Shown: positions 34,859 to 44,481 of the stretch, piece by piece
Position numbering within the stretch: the first letter of the stretch is position 1
Layout of the letters: every line of letters begins with the position of its first letter
Assembly (NCBI GenBank): GCA_963664285.2
Contig: CAXXNX010000047.1
Location: forward strand, 62,001-126,000
Reading direction: 5' to 3'
Source: JAJCYL01 sp963664285
Lineage (GTDB): Bacteria > Bacteroidota > Bacteroidia > Cytophagales > Cyclobacteriaceae
DNA: 64,000 nt
Notes under the pieces: generated by a model
What the model was told of the DNA's origin: nothing
What the model saw: only the letters and a program-made list of their open reading frames with translations
The model's database searches: none
Position numbers and translations under genes: made by a program

Positions 34859-35268
34859 ACAACGGCGGTTTCCTTATCGTCTACCGCAGCTTCATCTGGC
34901 TAGCCATGACCTATGAGTTGGCGGCCCGCGTATGTAGATGCCGCCGAAGCTACCAAGAGCACGCTTGCCATCGTAGGCGACACCCTGATAAGATTTGCCT
35001 TCATGGCTAACCTGGTAGGGCCTGTCCTCATCGTCGGTGTCCTTCTCTTCTCCCTCGCCATCCTGCGCACCACAGTAGCGCCCAAGTGGCTCGCGTGGGG
35101 TAGGCTTCCTCGCTGGCTCTTGCGGGCGAATGGTCCATCCTCCTGAGTCCTGTCGCCCCAACGGAGGTGTTTGAGATCATCAGCCTCATCGGCATCTTTG
35201 CCTGGATTGTCTGGATGGTCGCCATGGGGATCATCCTCTTGCGCACCTCGGAGCCCGCCGGTGGCTAA
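34859..35268 (+). pseudogene. GC-rich foreign fragment encoding a broken membrane protein
   Basis: The base composition jumps abruptly to GC-rich for about 400 bp. Plus-strand frames give 'YVDAAEATKSTLAIVGDTLIR', a hydrophobic helix 'GPVLIVGVLLFSLAIL', then in a shifted frame 'TEVFEIISLIGIFAWIVWMVAMGIILL' to a stop at 35268. It resembles small multi-helix membrane proteins of the DUF4386 type, but this is a weak assignment. Frameshifts are present at both ends. Probably a fragment gained by transfer and now decaying. Confidence 0.5.
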
Positions 35269-35359
35269 GAGAAAGGCCGTAACTCTGTTGTTCTGAAATA
35301 GTTCGGAGTTTAGCGAACGTCTGAAAGTGCCGTGTCAGGGCTATAACAGGCTCAGAAAA

Positions 35360-35392
35360 GTAAAGACCACAAACAATATTCATGGTCTTTAC
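35360..35392. other. perfect hairpin in a non-coding stretch
   Basis: GTAAAGACCA, 13-nt loop, TGGTCTTTAC. A T-tract does not follow, so it is not a clear terminator. The surrounding 35269-35586 interval (318 bp) has no gene that I can support. Confidence 0.45.
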
Positions 35393-35586
35393 GGTTGGGC
35401 ATTAGGCTCATATCAAATATAACGGATTCTTATCTTCATTTAAGATTTAGAGCCTAAAATGGGAATCTACGAATTTGCAATCCTCAACTCCACCGAGCAG
35501 GCCCAAAGAGTAATCAACCAATGGCTCGACATTTACTCGACGTGTTCCTTAAAAATGCTTACTATTGGCCGAATAAGCAGATTAAA

Positions 35587-35607
35587 GTACCGAGGGCCGG
35601 GGTCGAA
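35587..35607. repeat. 20/21-bp copy of the tRNA-Leu 3' end
   Basis: GTACC[G]AGGGCCGGGGTCGAA matches positions 36797-36817 (T-arm and acceptor 3' strand of the tRNA-Leu gene) with one mismatch and in the same orientation. It lies at the broken end of the sulfatase pseudogene. It could be an attachment-site remnant or coincidence. Confidence 0.4.
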
Positions 35608-36554
35608 GGAAATGCATTCGATATATACCAGGGAAATATTACGGCTTCTTCACTGAGTTGGGTAAGGTTTGGGGTTGGCACATGAAAATCAGATACGGGT
35701 TAATATGCTTTAGGTTCTCTCCCCTCAACGACTCAAAAAAAACAATTATTATATCGGGATGTGCTAACGTGTCAACAATTTGATTTTCCACCACCTTTTT
35801 GGGTATATGGACTATTGGATAATCGTATCCTAACCATTGGCGACCCAAAGGAAGATCTATAAAATTTCTTAATCTGTCAAATGCTGCCTTTTCATTGTAT
35901 AGTTCGATTTTATTGAGACCTAATAAATTGCGAGCATAAAGCAATTCAAGAGGTTCAATAGGCTTATATATTGAATTGAGACTTGTAAAAAACAAAATAA
36001 TTAAGATCAAAGTTATTTTTGATAGCTCCCAAAATGTTAAAGTTTTCCCTTTCTTAACCAGCGCTTTTCTAAGAAATTTGAATAACCAGATAACCATACC
36101 CACACTCATGGCGGGGTACCAGTAGTATCGGAATCAAATAATCAAAAAGCATCCTTCTAAATAATGGATGTGTCCAGTCCAGATTAAGTTGATTTAACAA
36201 TACTGAGGGAGTTAGGCGCATACCTATCAATCCGTATAAAATTGAGTCGATTGTATTCAATACGATAAATACTGGAAAAATGAAAACGCACAAAAAAGTT
36301 ATGGAAGATCTGGATTTTCTGATATAATTAGTAGCCAGGATAAATGCTATTGCAACTATAAATAATAGAGACAATTGATATTGAAAGGTTGATATAAAAT
36401 TTTTAAGTATAAAAGTAGTACCAAGTATAGCAGAGGTAACCATTATGGTGGTTATTCTGACTATTTCATAGATTAGAACTAGGACTACAAATGGGTGATA
36501 AAAAAAATGTCTTAGATAAGTAAATTGATTGAGAAGATTAAGTAAAAAGTGCAT
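35608..36554 (-). pseudogene. membrane sulfatase / phosphoglycerol-transferase-like protein, truncated and frameshifted
   Basis: The N-terminal 150 residues have at least four membrane helices ('PFVVLVLIYEIVRI', 'LSLLFIVAIAFILA'). The frame breaks near 36100 within a C run and continues as 'MSVGMVIWLFKFL' through the start of a sulfatase domain, 'PDIIIVFFESLRGENL', the metal-binding/nucleophile region of LTA-synthase-like proteins. A second break near 35690 shifts 'TPNLTQLSEEAVIFP' to another frame, and homology fades at about 35600. The catalytic domain is lost. Confidence 0.75.
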
Positions 36555-36646
36555 TATAACTCAATAATAGGAATTAATTTATCAGACAATGTTTTGGCCA
36601 AAATAGACATTAATTCTGAACAAAATTGACATTGATGAAGTGACGG

Positions 36647-36783
36647 TCAGGAAGAAATCATCGATTTGCTCGCATATCAAACTATGAACCTGAATGCTGT
36701 TGCAGAGAATTTTGAAATCAGCACGCCCAGCCATCTCGAAACATTTAAAATTCTAAATGAATGTGGCCCTCATAAGTTGAATA
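36647..36783 (+). pseudogene. ArsR-type helix-turn-helix fragment
   Basis: The frame reads 'EIIDLLAYQTMNLNAVAENFEIS...HLETFKILNECG', matching the 'NLNAVAENFDISRPAVSKHIKILNECGL' recognition region of Bacteroidota ArsR regulators, but the 'RPAVSK' motif is corrupted to 'TPSHLE'. No start or C-terminal part is present; the frame runs into the tRNA gene. Confidence 0.55.
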
Positions 36784-36797
36784 TAAGGCTATTTTCG

Positions 36798-36881
36798 TAC
36801 CCAGGGCCGGGGTCGAACCGGCACGATATTGCTATCATTGGTGTTTGAGACCAACGCGTCTACCAATTCCGCCACCTGGGC
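36798..36881 (-). tRNA. tRNA-Leu (anticodon CAA)
   Basis: 84 nt on the minus strand. Acceptor GCCCAGG pairs with CCTGGGT plus discriminator A. D-arm 'GTGGCGGAATTGGTAGACGC'; anticodon stem TTGGT/ACCAA around loop CTCAAAC, giving anticodon CAA; long class-II variable arm 'TGATAGCAATATCGT'; T-arm GCCGG-TTCGACC-CCGGC. No CCA is encoded. All arms fold with standard pairing, apart from a G-T at 1:72. Confidence 0.95.
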
Positions 36882-36926
36882 AATCGGGTGTGAGTTTGGG
36901 TTTGGGTGTGGGTGTGTAACGGGATG

Positions 36927-36934
36927 CAAACATA
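36927..36934 (-). promoter_or_regulatory. -7 promoter box of tRNA-Leu (TATGTTTG)
   Basis: On the minus strand TATGTTTG is a perfect match to TAnnTTTG, 46 bp upstream of the tRNA 5' end. Between them lies a run of CACACCC/CAAACCC repeats. Confidence 0.6.
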
Positions 36935-36976
36935 AATCAAGGGCGCCAATTATTCAACACCATCCTTAGACACTTT

Positions 36977-37273
36977 CTAATTAACCTCAATGAATTGTTT
37001 GGCAGAATATGCCAGCGGCTTATCGGCAAAAAGTTTTTTGGTTTGGCTCCACACTTCCCTGAATTGTTCCGAATTACGATATTCATCCAGGCAAGCTTCA
37101 TCGTCCCAATAACTGTAGGTAAAAAAGATATCTGAGGCATTAAAATCTTTTAGTAATTCCAGGTGTGAACAACCTTTAAATTTTCTGATACTGTTTTTAG
37201 TATCCTCAAATAGCTTGGGGAAGTCACCGACTTTGTCTTCCTGGAAGGTCATCTTGACAATTCTGATCAGCAT
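36977..37273 (-). CDS. antibiotic biosynthesis monooxygenase (ABM) domain protein
   Basis: 98 residues forming a single ABM dimeric alpha/beta-barrel domain: 'LIRIVKMTFQEDKVGDFPKLFEDTKNSIRKFKGCSHLELLKD' in outline, with 'FFTYSYWDDEACLDEYRNSEQF' as the conserved core (W-x-d-e-a-x-x-x-y-r-x-s). Such proteins are small cofactor-free oxygenases or quinol monooxygenases; the substrate is unknown. The ATG lies 4 bp after the DUF62 gene stop, so they are co-transcribed. Confidence 0.86.
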   Translation of the reverse strand: MLIRIVKMTFQEDKVGDFPKLFEDTKNSIRKFKGCSHLELLKDFNASDIFFTYSYWDDEACLDEYRNSEQFREVWSQTKKLFADKPLAYSAKQFIEVN

Positions 37274-37277
37274 TTTC

Positions 37278-38057
37278 TCAAAAGTTAAAATGAATATTTA
37301 TGGGGCTGTCAAAAGTAAGGCCTAAAAGATTAGAAGCACTACCACTATTTATTCCTACTTCCAGCAAACCGAGACTATTAAACAAACAGAAACATTCGCC
37401 GGGTTCAACATTGTGATAAGAATTGTGAATCTGGGTAACTTTTTCACGTCCGAGACTAATTTCAAAACCGCCGGTTTTATTCAATTTCAGAACGTTCTCA
37501 AATTCCTGGTGTGGAATATTAGTTATCAGATTGCCATAGGTATCAACCCTTATCACATTTCCGGCAATCAATGATTTTGTGGACTTGATCTGCCGGTCAA
37601 GTAGCTGCACCCAATCTTCTTTCTTCGGCCCCAGGTCTTGAATACTTTTCCCACTTGCCAGATTGGCGGCAACCACAGCATACAAATCTTTGGCAAGGAA
37701 GGTAGATTGTATTGGATTAAGCTTGTTGATGTCAATAACCGCAGAGGGTTTTTCATTGCTAATTAGGCTAAGGACCCCGTTATCCGGGCCCACGAAAAAA
37801 TGTTCCTCCAATTTTATGGCAATGCTTCCCCATTGTCTCATAAACGTGTCAATAGCGGCCAAATGAACCGTCCCTTTCGGGAACTCACGAAAGACGGACT
37901 TTATAACATAACCTCCATGAGACAGGTTAAACGGCTCAACTTCATGACTGATATCAATAATTTGGATATTAGGATTTACTTTGAGGATACCAGCTTTTAC
38001 GGCCGCTGCATAGTGATCTTCCTTTCCAAAATCGGACGTGAAAGTGATTAGGGCCAT
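37278..38057 (-). CDS. SAM hydroxide adenosyltransferase (DUF62 family)
   Basis: 259 residues. The N-terminal 'ITFTSDFGKEDHYAAAVKAGIL' contains the Asp that holds the ribose, and 'PFNLSHGGYVIKSVFREFPKGTVHLAAID' and 'FFVGPDNGVLS' match the DUF62 catalytic core, where bacteria/archaea members hydrolyse SAM to adenosine and methionine using an activated hydroxide. The halogenating fluorinase/chlorinase variants have other residues; this looks like the common hydrolase. It forms an operon with the ABM protein downstream. Confidence 0.9.
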   Translation of the reverse strand: MALITFTSDFGKEDHYAAAVKAGILKVNPNIQIIDISHEVEPFNLSHGGYVIKSVFREFPKGTVHLAAIDTFMRQWGSIAIKLEEHFFVGPDNGVLSLISNEKPSAVIDINKLNPIQSTFLAKDLYAVVAANLASGKSIQDLGPKKEDWVQLLDRQIKSTKSLIAGNVIRVDTYGNLITNIPHQEFENVLKLNKTGGFEISLGREKVTQIHNSYHNVEPGECFCLFNSLGLLEVGINSGSASNLLGLTFDSPINIHFNF

Positions 38058-38190
38058 GAGAGTGGTAAATATTTATTTAATTTTGAAGCGTAAAAATAGA
38101 TATTTTCACAAGGATAAGTTCGATGAGGTTTTAAGGTTTTGAAGTTGTTTGATATATTGATGTAGTATTTAACAATTAAAAGGAAATCGT

Positions 38191-39135
38191 TTGGTAGAAA
38201 AAGTAATCACCCTGGAAAATGTGTCCTTACTGGATTTTTTAGGGGTAGATAATGATAATATTAAAGAAATTGCTTCTGCTTTTCCTGAAAGCAAGATCAT
38301 TTCAAGAGGCAATGAAATTAGAATCAAGGGAAGTAGTCCCGAGATTATCAGGATCAATCAAATCCTTTATTCACTGCTGGACAGGTACAATAAATTTGGT
38401 AAGATAACCAGAGATGAGGTGAAGAATCTCATTCATACTAATGAAGAGCCAATGATCGAAGAGGGTCAGGATGAGGTTTTAATTTTTGGCAATAGAGGGG
38501 TGCGAGTCGTTCCTAAGACACCTAATCAGCGATTGCTGGTTGATACAGTCAATAAGACTGATTTGGTTTTTGCCATTGGTCCGGCTGGCACGGGAAAAAC
38601 CTACATATCCGTTGCGCTAGCTGTAAAGGCCCTTAAAAATAAGGAAGTCAAGAAAATCATTATCACCAGACCGGCGGTTGAGGCCGGTGAAAACCTGGGA
38701 TTTTTACCCGGCGATCTGAAGGAGAAGATTGATCCTTATCTAAGGCCAATATATGACGCTCTTGGGGATATGATCACAAATGAAAAGCTTAGATATTACC
38801 AGGAAAATGGAGTAATTGAAATTGCCCCATTAGCCTATATGAGAGGGCGTACTTTGAATAATGCTTTTGTTCTGTTGGATGAGGCACAAAATACGACGCC
38901 CATGCAGATAAAGATGTTCCTCACCCGCATGGGACCTGATTCGAAAGTAATAGTCAACGGAGATCGATCGCAAATTGATCTGCCAAATAATCAGTCTTCC
39001 GGATTAATTGATGCAACTAAAGTATTGAAAGGTGTAGAAGGTATTGCTTTCATCGAACTAGATGAAAGAGACGTTGTGAGACATAAGTTGGTCAAATCGA
39101 TTGTTAAGGCTTATAGCAACAGGAAAGAAAAATAA
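38191..39135 (+). CDS. PhoH-family ATPase
   Basis: 314 residues. Walker A is 'GPAGTGKTYISVALAVKAL', Walker B is 'AFVLLDEAQNTTPMQIK', and 'VNGDRSQIDLPNNQSSGL' is the family's signature. An N-terminal KH-like RNA-binding region precedes it. PhoH proteins are cytoplasmic RNA-associated helicase/ATPases whose role is not fully settled; they often neighbour ybeY, which is elsewhere here. The start is a TTG (38191) preceded by AAAGGAAAT; no ATG fits the family N-terminus. Confidence 0.9.
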   Translation: MVEKVITLENVSLLDFLGVDNDNIKEIASAFPESKIISRGNEIRIKGSSPEIIRINQILYSLLDRYNKFGKITRDEVKNLIHTNEEPMIEEGQDEVLIFGNRGVRVVPKTPNQRLLVDTVNKTDLVFAIGPAGTGKTYISVALAVKALKNKEVKKIIITRPAVEAGENLGFLPGDLKEKIDPYLRPIYDALGDMITNEKLRYYQENGVIEIAPLAYMRGRTLNNAFVLLDEAQNTTPMQIKMFLTRMGPDSKVIVNGDRSQIDLPNNQSSGLIDATKVLKGVEGIAFIELDERDVVRHKLVKSIVKAYSNRKEK

Positions 39136-39169
39136 TGCTCCAAAGTGTTGCTTAGGAGATATTTGAGTC

Positions 39170-41259
39170 ATGAATTTCTGGTCTCCTTACCCTTTTGTCC
39201 AAATCACTGTAGCATTCAGTACAGGGATACTTTTGCTACAACTTTTTCCACTGGAAGTCTCGAACTTTTCAGCAACTGTCATTTCAATTACTGTTATTTA
39301 TTTAGTACTGGTAATTATCCTTAAAAGGCTAGATTTATCCCATTCTAATGTTATCTCGGGCACACTCAGTTTGCTGGTTATTAGTTACCTGGGATTTGCA
39401 TACGCTTCGAAATATTCATTCGAAACCAATCCAGTTTCTGAAGATGTAGTTGGCTATTATGGAGTTGTAAAGTCAAATACTGAGAATTCTGGCAAATATC
39501 AAAGGGTCATTTTGGATCTTGACTACTATCTTTTACAAGATTCCTTATTGCCTGCCGAAGGTAAAGTGCTGTTGTACATTGTAAATGATTCTTCAAAACG
39601 AAGAGGCCCTCAATATGGTGATTACCTTGTCGTTCAAGGTCGGGCCAAACAGATAAAACCTCCTTCCAATCCGGGGGAGTTCAATTTCGCCTCATTTTGG
39701 GCGAATAAACAGGTGCTTTGGCAAGATTTTGTTGAACCCGGCCAGGTTAGGTTTATTAAAAATGATCCGCCCAATCCCATCATCAATCTTTCATTTAAGG
39801 TTAGAAATTTGTCTGAGCAATATCTTAAAACGGCTGTCACTGGTGAAAGGGAACTGGCCATTGCCATGGCATTGATATTAGGGGTGAAGGATGGGTTAGA
39901 CAATGATATCAAGAGCGCTTATGCGGCTTCTGGCGCCATGCATGTTCTGGCAGTATCTGGTCTGCATGTGGGCATTTTGTATCTATTTATTCTCTATACC
40001 TTCAAGCCTTTACGGGATAAAAAGTATGGAGCACTTATAACAGGCTTATTCTCTTTAGTAGTTCTTTGGTTATATGCCTTAATAACTGGTTTTCACCGTC
40101 TGTCCAAAGAGCGGTTGTGATGTTTTCTGTTTTTATTGTTGGAAGAATGTTCAAACGACATCGGAATATCTATAATTCACTTTCATTTTCTGCTTTCATA
40201 CTTCTTCTGATAAATCCATTTATTATTTACCAAGTTGGTTTCCAGCTTTCCTATTTAGCTGTTTTTGGCATTGTCTTTCTTCAACCTAAAATCTACCAGT
40301 TATGGTCGGCTAATAATTGGTTAATTGACAAGGCATGGGAGATCACATGTGTGTCAATTGCGGCTCAACTGGCTACTTTTCCTCTCGGCATTTATTATTT
40401 TCATCAATTCCCGACGTTATTCTTACTTTCCAACTTTGTTGTGATACCAACTGCTTTTCTGGCGTTGATTTTAGGGATTTTGATAATAACATCAGCCGCT
40501 ATGGGACTGTCTGTAGTTAAGCTTATTGGCGCACTTCTAAATATTGTTTTATGGTCTATGAATGAAGCTGTTTTTTTTATTGAAAACATAAGCTTTAGTG
40601 TCATTGATGGTCTAGAGTTTAATATGCTTCAGGTAATTTTAATATATCTCTGTATTGTTTTTTTTGTGGCTTTATGGCTCTTCAAAAGTTTTAAATATTT
40701 GGTTACTGCTGTCATCCTTTTGACGCTAGTTACTTTGGTTGAAGTGGGGGAGGCACAGGCCAGATCAAAGAAGAAAGAGGTTGTGTTTTATGATGTGAGA
40801 AACAATTCTGTGATAGATTTCCGGGATGGATTTAATGCTGATTTTTATATTGAAGAATCGTCTGCAATTCAAAATGCGGTAAAGTTCATCATTGGCCCCG
40901 ACCGATTAGAGAAAGGTTTAGTCCATGAGAATATTGATATTAAATCTTTTAAAGATTGGGCATCTCCAACGGATAACATCCAGGTAAAAGTATGGAATAA
41001 CATCAGGTTTGTGAGACTTAACGGAAAGAAATGGCAAGGTCTGGAATATGATCAGGTGATAGAAACTGATTATTTGATTGTGTCTAAAGATTGTGTTGAT
41101 AGTATCGAGAAGTTGCAAGAGGTCTTTTCATTTGATTTATTAATCATATATAGTTCGAATAGCTATTACCGATCAAAGACTCTCACAGACGAAGCTAGTC
41201 GTCTTAACCTGAACGTTCACGCAACCGGTTCCAACGGAGCGTTGATTCTTGAATTTTAG
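39170..41259 (+). pseudogene. comEC: ComEC/Rec2 DNA-uptake channel, one-base frameshift
   Basis: The DUF4131 and competence domains run in one frame to 'YALITGF' (near 40093) and then stop as 'HRLSKERL'. The other frame resumes at 'FSPSVQRAVVMFSVFIVGRMF' and carries the rest of the membrane channel and a shortened C-terminal domain to 41259. One extra T in the TTTT run at 40090-40093 would give a normal ~696-residue protein. The halves overlap from 40066 to 40120. Key residues 'SGAMHVLAVSGLHVG' are present upstream. DNA uptake is likely lost if the frameshift is genuine; a homopolymer makes a sequencing error plausible. Confidence 0.85.
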
Positions 41260-41263
41260 GAGG

Positions 41264-43165
41264 ATGGATCAACCCATCGATATACTAAAAAAATATTGGG
41301 GTTACGACTCATTTAGACTTCTCCAGGAGGAAATTATTAATTCGGTACTTGATGGTACAGATACACTTGCATTGTTACCGACCGGAGGAGGAAAATCTGT
41401 TTGTTTTCAAGCGCCAGCAATGTTATTGGATGGGACTTGTTTGGTAGTCTCTCCTTTGATTGCATTAATGAAGGATCAGGTAAGTCAATTAATTGAAAGA
41501 GGAATAAAAGCCACTGCTATCTACTCTGGCATGAGTGCCCGGGAGATTGATATAACCCTTGATAACTGCATTTACGGGGATGTTAAATTTCTTTATCTCT
41601 CTCCGGAACGCTTGAAAACAGAAATCTTTTTAGAGAGAGTGTGTAACATGAATGTCAGCCTGTTGGTTATAGATGAAGCGCATTGTATTTCTCAATGGGG
41701 TTATGACTTTCGACCTCCATATCTGGAAATTGGTGACTTTAGAAAATTAATTCCTGCTGTATCCGTAATTGCCTTAACTGCAACGGCCACCAAAAAAGTG
41801 CAAGGTGATATTGTCGATAAAATGAAGATGAAGAGGGAGCGGATATTTCAGAAAAGCTTTGCTCGCAGTAATCTGTCATATTCAGTATTTCAAAAAGAAA
41901 ATAAAGAGAGAAAGCTACTCGAAATATTGCGAAATGTTCCGGGAAGTTCAGTGGTTTATGCCAGGAACAGAAAGAAGACTAAAATCATTGCAGATTTTCT
42001 GTCAACCAATGGTATATCTGCAGGTTACTATCATGCCGGGCTTACTAATGAATTAAGGAGCAGAAGGCAGGAGCAATGGATAACTAACAAAATTAGAGTG
42101 ATAGTTTCCACTAATGCATTCGGAATGGGTATTGATAAGCCGGATGTTCGAACTGTGATACATATGGGCATGCCTGATTCGTTGGAAAACTATTACCAGG
42201 AGGCTGGAAGAGCTGGAAGAGACGAAAAAAGAGCCTATGCGGTCTTACTCTACAATCAAGGTGACATTAAGTTGTTAAGAGAGAGCCTGGACACCTCTTT
42301 TCCTACTGTTGAAGCAATAAAGAAATGTTACCAATCTTTGGCTAATTATTATAAAATAGCTGTGGGGAGCAATTTTTTGGAGACCTATGAATTTGATTTG
42401 GAAGTATTTTCAGAAAACTTTGGTTATCGCCCTTTCGAAGCATATAATTTGATTACTAAACTGTCTGAAGAGGGTCTAATTCAACTGAATGAGAGTTTTT
42501 TCCAACCTGCTAGCTTACATATATTAGTCAATAAAGCAGACCTTTATAAGATTCAGGTAGAAAATGCTCCATTAGATAGTATACTGAAATCTGTATTACG
42601 GCTTTATGGAGGAGAAGTATTTTCCAATTATGTGGATATTAAGGAAAGCCAAATTTCTAAGCTTAGTGGTCTGTCACATGAGGATGTGATCTCCAAACTG
42701 GAAACTCTAGATAAAAGAGATGTATTAAAGTACTCCCGACAAAAGGATTCACCACAGATTACATTCTTAACGCCAAGGCAGGACAGTTCAAAACTTGCAA
42801 TTAACACTCGAAAATTAAGTGATAGAAAGAAAACCAAAACTGGTCAGGTTGAAAGAATAATTAACTATTCATTATCACTTGATCAATGTAGAACAAGGAT
42901 TTTCCAGGAGTATTTTGGAGAAGCTGCTTATGAGGATTGTGGCAGTTGTGATTATTGTTTAAGAAGAAAAAGGGCAGTAAGGACGGTAGATCAATCTTTG
43001 TCCAAAAAAATATTAGAGCAGCTCGGAGAAAATAAAAAAGGTCTTGAGGAATTGCTATCTATGCTTCCAAAAACTAACGAAGAGGAGTTTGTGGAACAAA
43101 TAAGAAGTCTGCTAGAAACGGGAAAAATAATTTATGATAACATGGGTCAATTGGCTAGGACATAA
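41264..43165 (+). CDS. recQ: RecQ-family ATP-dependent DNA helicase
   Basis: 633 residues from ATG 41264. Motif I 'LPTGGGKSVCFQ', motif II 'VIDEAHCISQWGYDFRPPY', motif III 'ALTATATKKV', motif V/VI 'STNAFGMGIDKPDVRTVIH' and 'QEAGRAGRDEK' are present. The C-terminal region has the zinc-binding Cys of the RecQ-Ct domain ('CRTRIF...DCGSCDYC'), although an HRDC domain is not obvious. AGGAGG (41258-41263) abuts the ATG and overlaps the comEC stop; a TTG at 41249 is the alternative start and gives the usual spacing less well. Role: 3'-5' DNA unwinding in repair. Confidence 0.95.
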   Translation: MDQPIDILKKYWGYDSFRLLQEEIINSVLDGTDTLALLPTGGGKSVCFQAPAMLLDGTCLVVSPLIALMKDQVSQLIERGIKATAIYSGMSAREIDITLDNCIYGDVKFLYLSPERLKTEIFLERVCNMNVSLLVIDEAHCISQWGYDFRPPYLEIGDFRKLIPAVSVIALTATATKKVQGDIVDKMKMKRERIFQKSFARSNLSYSVFQKENKERKLLEILRNVPGSSVVYARNRKKTKIIADFLSTNGISAGYYHAGLTNELRSRRQEQWITNKIRVIVSTNAFGMGIDKPDVRTVIHMGMPDSLENYYQEAGRAGRDEKRAYAVLLYNQGDIKLLRESLDTSFPTVEAIKKCYQSLANYYKIAVGSNFLETYEFDLEVFSENFGYRPFEAYNLITKLSEEGLIQLNESFFQPASLHILVNKADLYKIQVENAPLDSILKSVLRLYGGEVFSNYVDIKESQISKLSGLSHEDVISKLETLDKRDVLKYSRQKDSPQITFLTPRQDSSKLAINTRKLSDRKKTKTGQVERIINYSLSLDQCRTRIFQEYFGEAAYEDCGSCDYCLRRKRAVRTVDQSLSKKILEQLGENKKGLEELLSMLPKTNEEEFVEQIRSLLETGKIIYDNMGQLART

Positions 43166-43181
43166 TATTTAGAGGTGCCCT

Positions 43182-44366
43182 TTATTCCAATGCAGCAACA
43201 CCTGGCAACGTTTTACCTTCCATGTATTCCAGGAGAGCTCCACCACCGGTAGACATATAGCTAACCTTATCCCCATATCCAAGTGAATTGAGTGCAGCCA
43301 CCGAATCTCCCCCTCCAATCAGTGAAAACGCCCCATTTTCCGTAGCTTCTACCACTGCCACAGCAATGGCATTGGTGCCCTTCGAGAAGTTGGGCATCTC
43401 GAATACACCCATAGGGCCATTCCAGAGAATGGTTTTTGAAACTTTGATCAACCTCGAAAAAACTTCGCTGGCTTGCGGGCCTATGTCCAAGCCCATCCAA
43501 CCCTCCTCAATCTGGTAATTACTAACAATTTTTCGATTGGCTTCATTATTAAAATCATCCGCCACTACCGAATCGATGGGTAATTGTAAATCGACATTCT
43601 TCTCTTTGGCTTTCATAATCAATTCTTTGGCGAGATCAAGTTTTTCACTTTCAACAAGAGATTTGCCTACATTTCCTCCTAGCGCCTTAAAGAATGTATA
43701 ACTCATTCCTCCGCCAATAATGAGGTTATCAACTTTATCAAGCAGTTTTTCAACAATGAGGATCTTGTCGGAGATTTTGGCGCCTCCCATGATGGCTGTA
43801 AACGGTCTTTCAGCATTCTCTAACACTTTCTTGGCATTGTCGAGTTCAGCCTTCATCACATAACCACAAACACGGTCTTTAAAGAACTTAGCAACGATGG
43901 TTGTGGATGCATGAGCCCTGTGAGCTGTTCCGAATGCATCATTTACATAGACGTCTCCATGCCTGGAGAGCTTTTCAGAAAAAGCCTCATCACCTTTTGT
44001 TTCCTCTTTAAAAAACCTAAGATTGTTTAATAGCAACACGTCGCCTTGCCTCAGATTAGAAGACAATTCAATGGCGTCCTCTCCTATACAACTCTCGGCG
44101 AACTCGACTTTGACTCCCAATCTTGCACTGAGAGTATCAATTAAATGTACCAGGGAGAACTTGTGTTCGGGTCCTTCTTTTGGGCGGCCCAAATGGCTCA
44201 TCAGTATGCAACTTCCCCCGTCTTGAAGAATTTTCTTCAGCGTTGGAATTGCCGCCTTAATTCTGGTTTCGTCAGTAATTTCAAATTTATCATTGAGGGG
44301 GACATTGAAATCGACTCGAATAAGCGCTCTTTTATCTTTGAAGTTGAAATCGTCAAGTGTCTTCAT
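43182..44366 (-). CDS. pgk: phosphoglycerate kinase
   Basis: 394-residue glycolytic enzyme transferring phosphate between 1,3-bisphosphoglycerate and ADP. The N-terminal substrate motif 'RALIRVDFNVPLND', the 'ILMSHLGRPKEGPEHKFSL' region, 'NDAFGTAHRAHAST' and the C-terminal nucleotide-binding 'GPMGVFEMPNFSKGT' and 'GGGDSVAAL' are all intact. Convergent with recQ, 17 bp between the stops. Single gene. Confidence 0.98.
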   Translation of the reverse strand: MKTLDDFNFKDKRALIRVDFNVPLNDKFEITDETRIKAAIPTLKKILQDGGSCILMSHLGRPKEGPEHKFSLVHLIDTLSARLGVKVEFAESCIGEDAIELSSNLRQGDVLLLNNLRFFKEETKGDEAFSEKLSRHGDVYVNDAFGTAHRAHASTTIVAKFFKDRVCGYVMKAELDNAKKVLENAERPFTAIMGGAKISDKILIVEKLLDKVDNLIIGGGMSYTFFKALGGNVGKSLVESEKLDLAKELIMKAKEKNVDLQLPIDSVVADDFNNEANRKIVSNYQIEEGWMGLDIGPQASEVFSRLIKVSKTILWNGPMGVFEMPNFSKGTNAIAVAVVEATENGAFSLIGGGDSVAALNSLGYGDKVSYMSTGGGALLEYMEGKTLPGVAALE

Positions 44367-44481
44367 AACCTTACTAACTGTAATCGTGAAAGTATCAAAT
44401 ATTTGAATGTGCCAAAGAGAACCGGTTCTTAACCTTAATCTAAATGTGAAAATTCTAATGCGATGGTTATTTTTTTAAAAT

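Noticed and set aside
35459..35656. 65-codon plus-strand frame starting 'MGIYEFAILNS'
   Set aside because: It overlaps the tRNA-like repeat and the sulfatase relic. A faint likeness to an IS3-type integrase C-terminus ('AQRVINQWLDIYST') is too weak to call.
40066..40120. comEC as two separate overlapping genes
   Set aside because: The split falls inside a conserved helix ('ITGFSPSVQRA') and a single T restores the family sequence.
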